In this document: positions 5,848 to 8,070 of the stretch, in pieces | Layout of the letters: every line of letters begins with the position of its first letter | Numbering within the stretch: position 1 is the first letter of the stretch | Assembly: GCA_937894805.1 (NCBI GenBank) | Contig: CALAYR010000135.1 | Coordinates: forward strand, 1 to 8,070 | Direction of reading: 5' to 3' | Source: an uncultured Acidimicrobiaceae bacterium | Lineage (GTDB): Bacteria > Actinomycetota > Acidimicrobiia > Acidimicrobiales > RAAP-2 | DNA length: 8,070 bases | The notes under the pieces: model-generated | Database searches by the model: none | What the model was told of the DNA's origin: nothing | Seen by the model: only the letters and a program-made list of their open reading frames with translations | Position numbers and translations under genes: made by a program

Positions 5848-6254
5848 TTGGCAACTTTAGGTCGTTGCTCGACCTGACCGCCAGCGTGCCACTTTCGAAG
5901 GAGATGGTTGAACTTGCAGCCGATGCACACCTCAACGGCATAACACGTAACGGGGAGCTCTCGCCGTTCCAATCGGCGTAGATCGGCCTTAGAAAGAGGG
6001 CAAACGCCACTGGCCGAGAGTTTGTCGCCAAACACGTAGACGACCTGCCGCAGCTCTTCTTTGGAGCAGACCGGGCAGAGTTCGCCCATTAATCGACCCA
6101 CACCCTTGGCCGCTCGAATGAGATTGAAGTGAGCGTCGCAGAGGTCTTCCACCATCTTTTGACCCTCGCGGACCTGGCGCACCAGGGCGTTGCGTTGCAC
6201 GCGGTACTCAATAATGGCCCCGTGGGCGAGATCGACAATCGGGCGGCGTGCCAT
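5844..6254 (-). CDS. DUF5318 family zinc-ribbon protein of unknown function
   Basis: This is a 136-residue protein of a family found mainly in actinobacteria; the mycobacterial relative is Rv0049. Conserved features are RRPIVDLAHGAIIEYRVQRNALVRQVREG (3-31), LCDAHFNLIRAAK (38-50), CPVC (60-63), VYVFGDKLS (72-80), YAVEVC (105-110) and CIGC followed by KFNHLL (110-119). The two CxxC pairs probably bind one zinc ion. No signal peptide or membrane segment is visible, and no function is established. ATG 6254 begins at family homology. The frame stays open to 6338, but those 28 residues lack homology and would overlap the padR promoter. The start has no clear Shine-Dalgarno. It is co-transcribed with panB (4-base overlap) and divergent from padR, a gene order kept in mycobacteria. 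Confidence 0.85.
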   Translation of the reverse strand: MARRPIVDLAHGAIIEYRVQRNALVRQVREGQKMVEDLCDAHFNLIRAAKGVGRLMGELCPVCSKEELRQVVYVFGDKLSASGVCPLSKADLRRLERRELPVTCYAVEVCIGCKFNHLLRKWHAGGQVEQRPKVAK

Positions 6255-6303
6255 TGGGAGCGACACTACCGTTTTTTCGGCATTTCTGACTACCGTCGTA
6301 AAT

Positions 6304-6344
6304 ACACGTTTCGATATATCGAACTGATATAGTGACAAACGTGT
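6304..6344. promoter_or_regulatory. Divergent padR/DUF5318 control region with palindromic operator
   Basis: A perfect 14-bp palindrome, TTCGATATATCGAA, lies at 6310-6323. An 8-bp inverted repeat, ACACGTTT (6304-6311) and AAACGTGT (6337-6344), brackets it, with arm centres 33 bases apart. On the plus strand TATAGT at 6328-6333 matches the -10 consensus at 5 of 6 positions and would start transcription near 6341, at the likely padR GTG. On the minus strand TTGTCA (6338-6333) matches the -35 consensus at 5 of 6, but its -10 partner (TATCGA, 16-base spacer) is weak. The palindrome sits in the promoter spacer, a typical repressor position. PadR binding itself here is inference. Confidence 0.6.
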
Positions 6345-6967
6345 TAGAGCTCGCCATCCTCGGACTGCTTATGGACCGTGAACACCACGGTTATGAGATC
6401 CGTACCCATCTCAAGGATCGCTTGGGTATTGGTGGCAACGCCTCCTTCGGCTCGATTTACCCGGCCATTGGCCGCCTCGAGCGCGAGGGCCTCATCGAGG
6501 AAGTCGTCACGAACGAACCGCGCCTCGGTTCATTTTCTACCGGCTCACTCTCCGGCGAGCGGGCCGCCCTCCGCAGCACCCGTTCGGCCACCGGCCTTGG
6601 TCGCCGCGGTCGCAAGTCCTACCGGATGACCGAAATCGGTCGCCAGCAGTTCGCCGAGCGGTTGAGTGACCCCGCCACCCTCGATGACGCCCGCAGCTTT
6701 TCGCTCCGCATGGCCCTCTTTCGTTTCCTCACCCCCAACGCCCGCGTGATGTTGCTAGAGCACCGTCGCGCCAACCTCGTTGCCCGTTTGCGCGAAATTC
6801 GCACTAACGCGGCTAACGCCGAACTCGACAGCTACGCCCGTTCCGTGATGGAACACGCGGCGAAGGCCGTTGAGCTTGACCTCGCGTGGATAGACGACTG
6901 TCTAACTACCGAGCGCAGCACTGCAGTACCCCAAAACAACCAAACCATCGCTCACGAAGCGAAGTAG
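6341..6967 (+). CDS. PadR-family transcriptional regulator with extended wing
   Basis: This is a 208-residue cytoplasmic DNA-binding protein. The winged helix-turn-helix begins LELAILGLLMDREHHGYEIRTHL and continues through the recognition region SFGSIYPAIGRLEREGLIEE. A Ser/Gly/Arg-rich stretch of about 35-40 residues then sits where the wing usually forms, ending in RRGRKSYRMTEIGRQQF. The C-terminal half is helical, as in PadR dimerisation domains. GTG 6341 (V-LELAILG) matches the usual family start and would begin a leaderless mRNA from the TATAGT element; GTG 6332, three codons earlier, is the alternative. Neither has a Shine-Dalgarno. The stop lies 12 bases before the ino1 ATG, so it is in one operon with ino1. 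The same pairing occurs in mycobacteria and streptomycetes. It may autoregulate and control ino1; its ligand is unknown. Confidence 0.88.
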   Translation: MLELAILGLLMDREHHGYEIRTHLKDRLGIGGNASFGSIYPAIGRLEREGLIEEVVTNEPRLGSFSTGSLSGERAALRSTRSATGLGRRGRKSYRMTEIGRQQFAERLSDPATLDDARSFSLRMALFRFLTPNARVMLLEHRRANLVARLREIRTNAANAELDSYARSVMEHAAKAVELDLAWIDDCLTTERSTAVPQNNQTIAHEAK

Positions 6968-6979
6968 GAAAGGAGCGCC

Positions 6980-8070
6980 ATGGGAAAGATTCGTGTCGCA
7001 ATCGCCGGCGTAGGAAACTGCGCTAGTTCTCTAGTTCAAGGTGTTACGTATTACCGTGACGCCAAGGTCGGGGACCACGTGCCCGGACTGATGCACGTCG
7101 AGCTCGGTGGCTATCACGTCAGCGACCTCGAATTCGTCGCCGCCTTTGACGTTGATGCCACCAAGGTGGGCAGTGACCTCACCAAGGCCATCGAGGGTGG
7201 ACAGAACAACACCATCAAGTTCGCCGACGTACCGAACCTCGGTGTCACCGTGCACCGTGGACCAACCATGGACGGTTTGAACAAGTACTACCGCGCCTCC
7301 ATCGACGAGTCGCCGGCCGAGGCCTGTGACGTCGTGCAGGTGTTGCGTGACAGCAAGGCTGACGTTCTCGTCTCCTACCTCCCCGTTGGATCTGAAGAGG
7401 CCCAGCGCTTCTACGCCCAGGCCGCCATCGACGCCGGTGTCGCCTTTGTTAACGCGATCCCCGTCTTCATCGCTTCCGACCCCGAGTGGGCCGAGAAGTT
7501 CCGCGCCGCCGGCGTGCCGATCATTGGTGACGACATCAAGAGCCAGGTCGGAGCCACAATCGTGCACCGCGTGCTCAGCCGTCTCTTCGAGGACCGCGGT
7601 CTCGCCATTGACCACACCTACCAGCTCAACGTGGGTGGAAACATGGACTTCAAGAACATGTTGGACCGCGACCGTCTCGAGAGCAAGAAGATCTCCAAGA
7701 CTCAGGCCGTTACCAGCCAGCTCGAGATCAGCCACATGAGCGCTGACGACATCCACATCGGCCCCAGCGACCACGTGCCGTGGTTGAAGGACCGCAAGTG
7801 GTGCTACATCCGCATGGAGGGCCGCAACTTCGGTGACGTGCCCTTGAACCTTGAGCTCAAGCTCGAAGTGTGGGACTCCCCCAACTCGGCCGGTGTCATC
7901 ATCGACGCCGTTCGTTGCGCCAAGGTCGCTCTCGACCGCGGCATTGGTGGCCCCATCCTCGGACCTTCGGCCTACTTCATGAAGAGCCCACCCGTGCAGT
8001 ACCACGACGACGTGGCCCACAACATGGTGGAAGCCTTCGCGGACGCTGGTGCCGACAACCCCATCTGGCC
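6980..8070 (+). CDS. ino1: Inositol-1-phosphate synthase (myo-inositol-3-phosphate synthase), 3'-truncated
   Basis: The frame is open from ATG 6980 to the window edge: 363 codons without a stop. The mycobacterial protein has about 367 residues, so only the last few should be missing. It converts glucose 6-phosphate to inositol 1-phosphate with NAD+ as a recycled cofactor, the entry to phosphatidylinositol and, in actinobacteria, mycothiol. Visible motifs are the nucleotide-binding GVGNCASSLVQG (10-21), FDVDATKVG, SYLPVGSEEA (132-141), GDDIKSQVGAT (183-193), NVGGNMDF (217-224), ESKKISKTQAVTS, HIGPSDHVPWL and LEVWDSPNSAGVIIDAVR, all very close to M. tuberculosis Ino1. A strong AAAGGAG ribosome site lies 4 bases before the ATG. 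It is the second gene of the padR operon. Confidence 0.97.
   Translation, partial: MGKIRVAIAGVGNCASSLVQGVTYYRDAKVGDHVPGLMHVELGGYHVSDLEFVAAFDVDATKVGSDLTKAIEGGQNNTIKFADVPNLGVTVHRGPTMDGLNKYYRASIDESPAEACDVVQVLRDSKADVLVSYLPVGSEEAQRFYAQAAIDAGVAFVNAIPVFIASDPEWAEKFRAAGVPIIGDDIKSQVGATIVHRVLSRLFEDRGLAIDHTYQLNVGGNMDFKNMLDRDRLESKKISKTQAVTSQLEISHMSADDIHIGPSDHVPWLKDRKWCYIRMEGRNFGDVPLNLELKLEVWDSPNSAGVIIDAVRCAKVALDRGIGGPILGPSAYFMKSPPVQYHDDVAHNMVEAFADAGADNPIW

Noticed and set aside
7031..8020. A long open frame (329 codons) on the minus strand, opposite ino1
   Set aside because: It is fully antisense to a strongly conserved ino1, its composition is rich in Val/Gly/Asp/His as expected of a mirrored GC-rich gene, and it shows no recognisable domain.

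Overview
The window looks like a chromosome segment from an actinobacterium. The best evidence is the block rpsF-ssb-rpsR-rplI-dnaB lying close to a DUF5318 gene and a padR-ino1 pair. From memory this resembles the Mycobacterium tuberculosis neighbourhood Rv0046c (ino1), Rv0047c (padR), Rv0049 (DUF5318), Rv0053-Rv0058 (rpsF to dnaB). The base composition is moderately GC-rich, and overlapping stop/start codons and GTG starts are frequent. The inserted panB and missing ponA fit a lineage outside the classic mycobacteria and streptomycetes, possibly Acidimicrobiia, but the class is inference.

Layout. At the left edge is the 3' part of a plus-strand short-chain dehydrogenase (1-546) that closely resembles type-2 3-hydroxyacyl-CoA dehydrogenase. 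It ends at a strong intrinsic terminator (562-595). Everything from 624 to 6254 is on the minus strand, transcribed from high to low coordinates: DUF5318 zinc-ribbon protein, panB, rpsF, ssb, rpsR, rplI, terminator (3156-3188), dnaB, an aquaporin, and an ArsC-type arsenate reductase. From 6341 rightwards, padR and ino1 are on the plus strand. They diverge from DUF5318 across a short region with a perfect 14-bp palindrome.

How the genes fit together. rpsF/rpsR/rplI encode ribosomal proteins S6, S18 and L9; S6 and S18 are direct partners in the 30S subunit. ssb and dnaB serve the replication fork. ssb-rpsR and rpsR-rplI are both joined by TAATG junctions, and the codons for the SSB acidic tail also supply the rpsR Shine-Dalgarno sequence. 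dnaB lies beyond the rplI terminator in its own leader and is followed almost directly by the aquaporin-arsC pair. That pair is joined by an ATGA overlap and probably forms an arsenic detoxification unit: ArsC reduces arsenate and the channel lets arsenite leave. DUF5318-panB are joined by a GTGA overlap. padR-ino1 form a tight operon, with inositol-1-phosphate synthase feeding inositol lipid and mycothiol synthesis.

Most of the window is conserved core genome. I found no CRISPR array, insertion sequence, tRNA/rRNA or phage gene. The points most worth a second look are the palindromic padR/DUF5318 control region with a possible leaderless padR transcript, the repeat-bearing C-terminal extension of S18, the arsenic module attached to dnaB, and DnaA-box-like sites in the dnaB leader.
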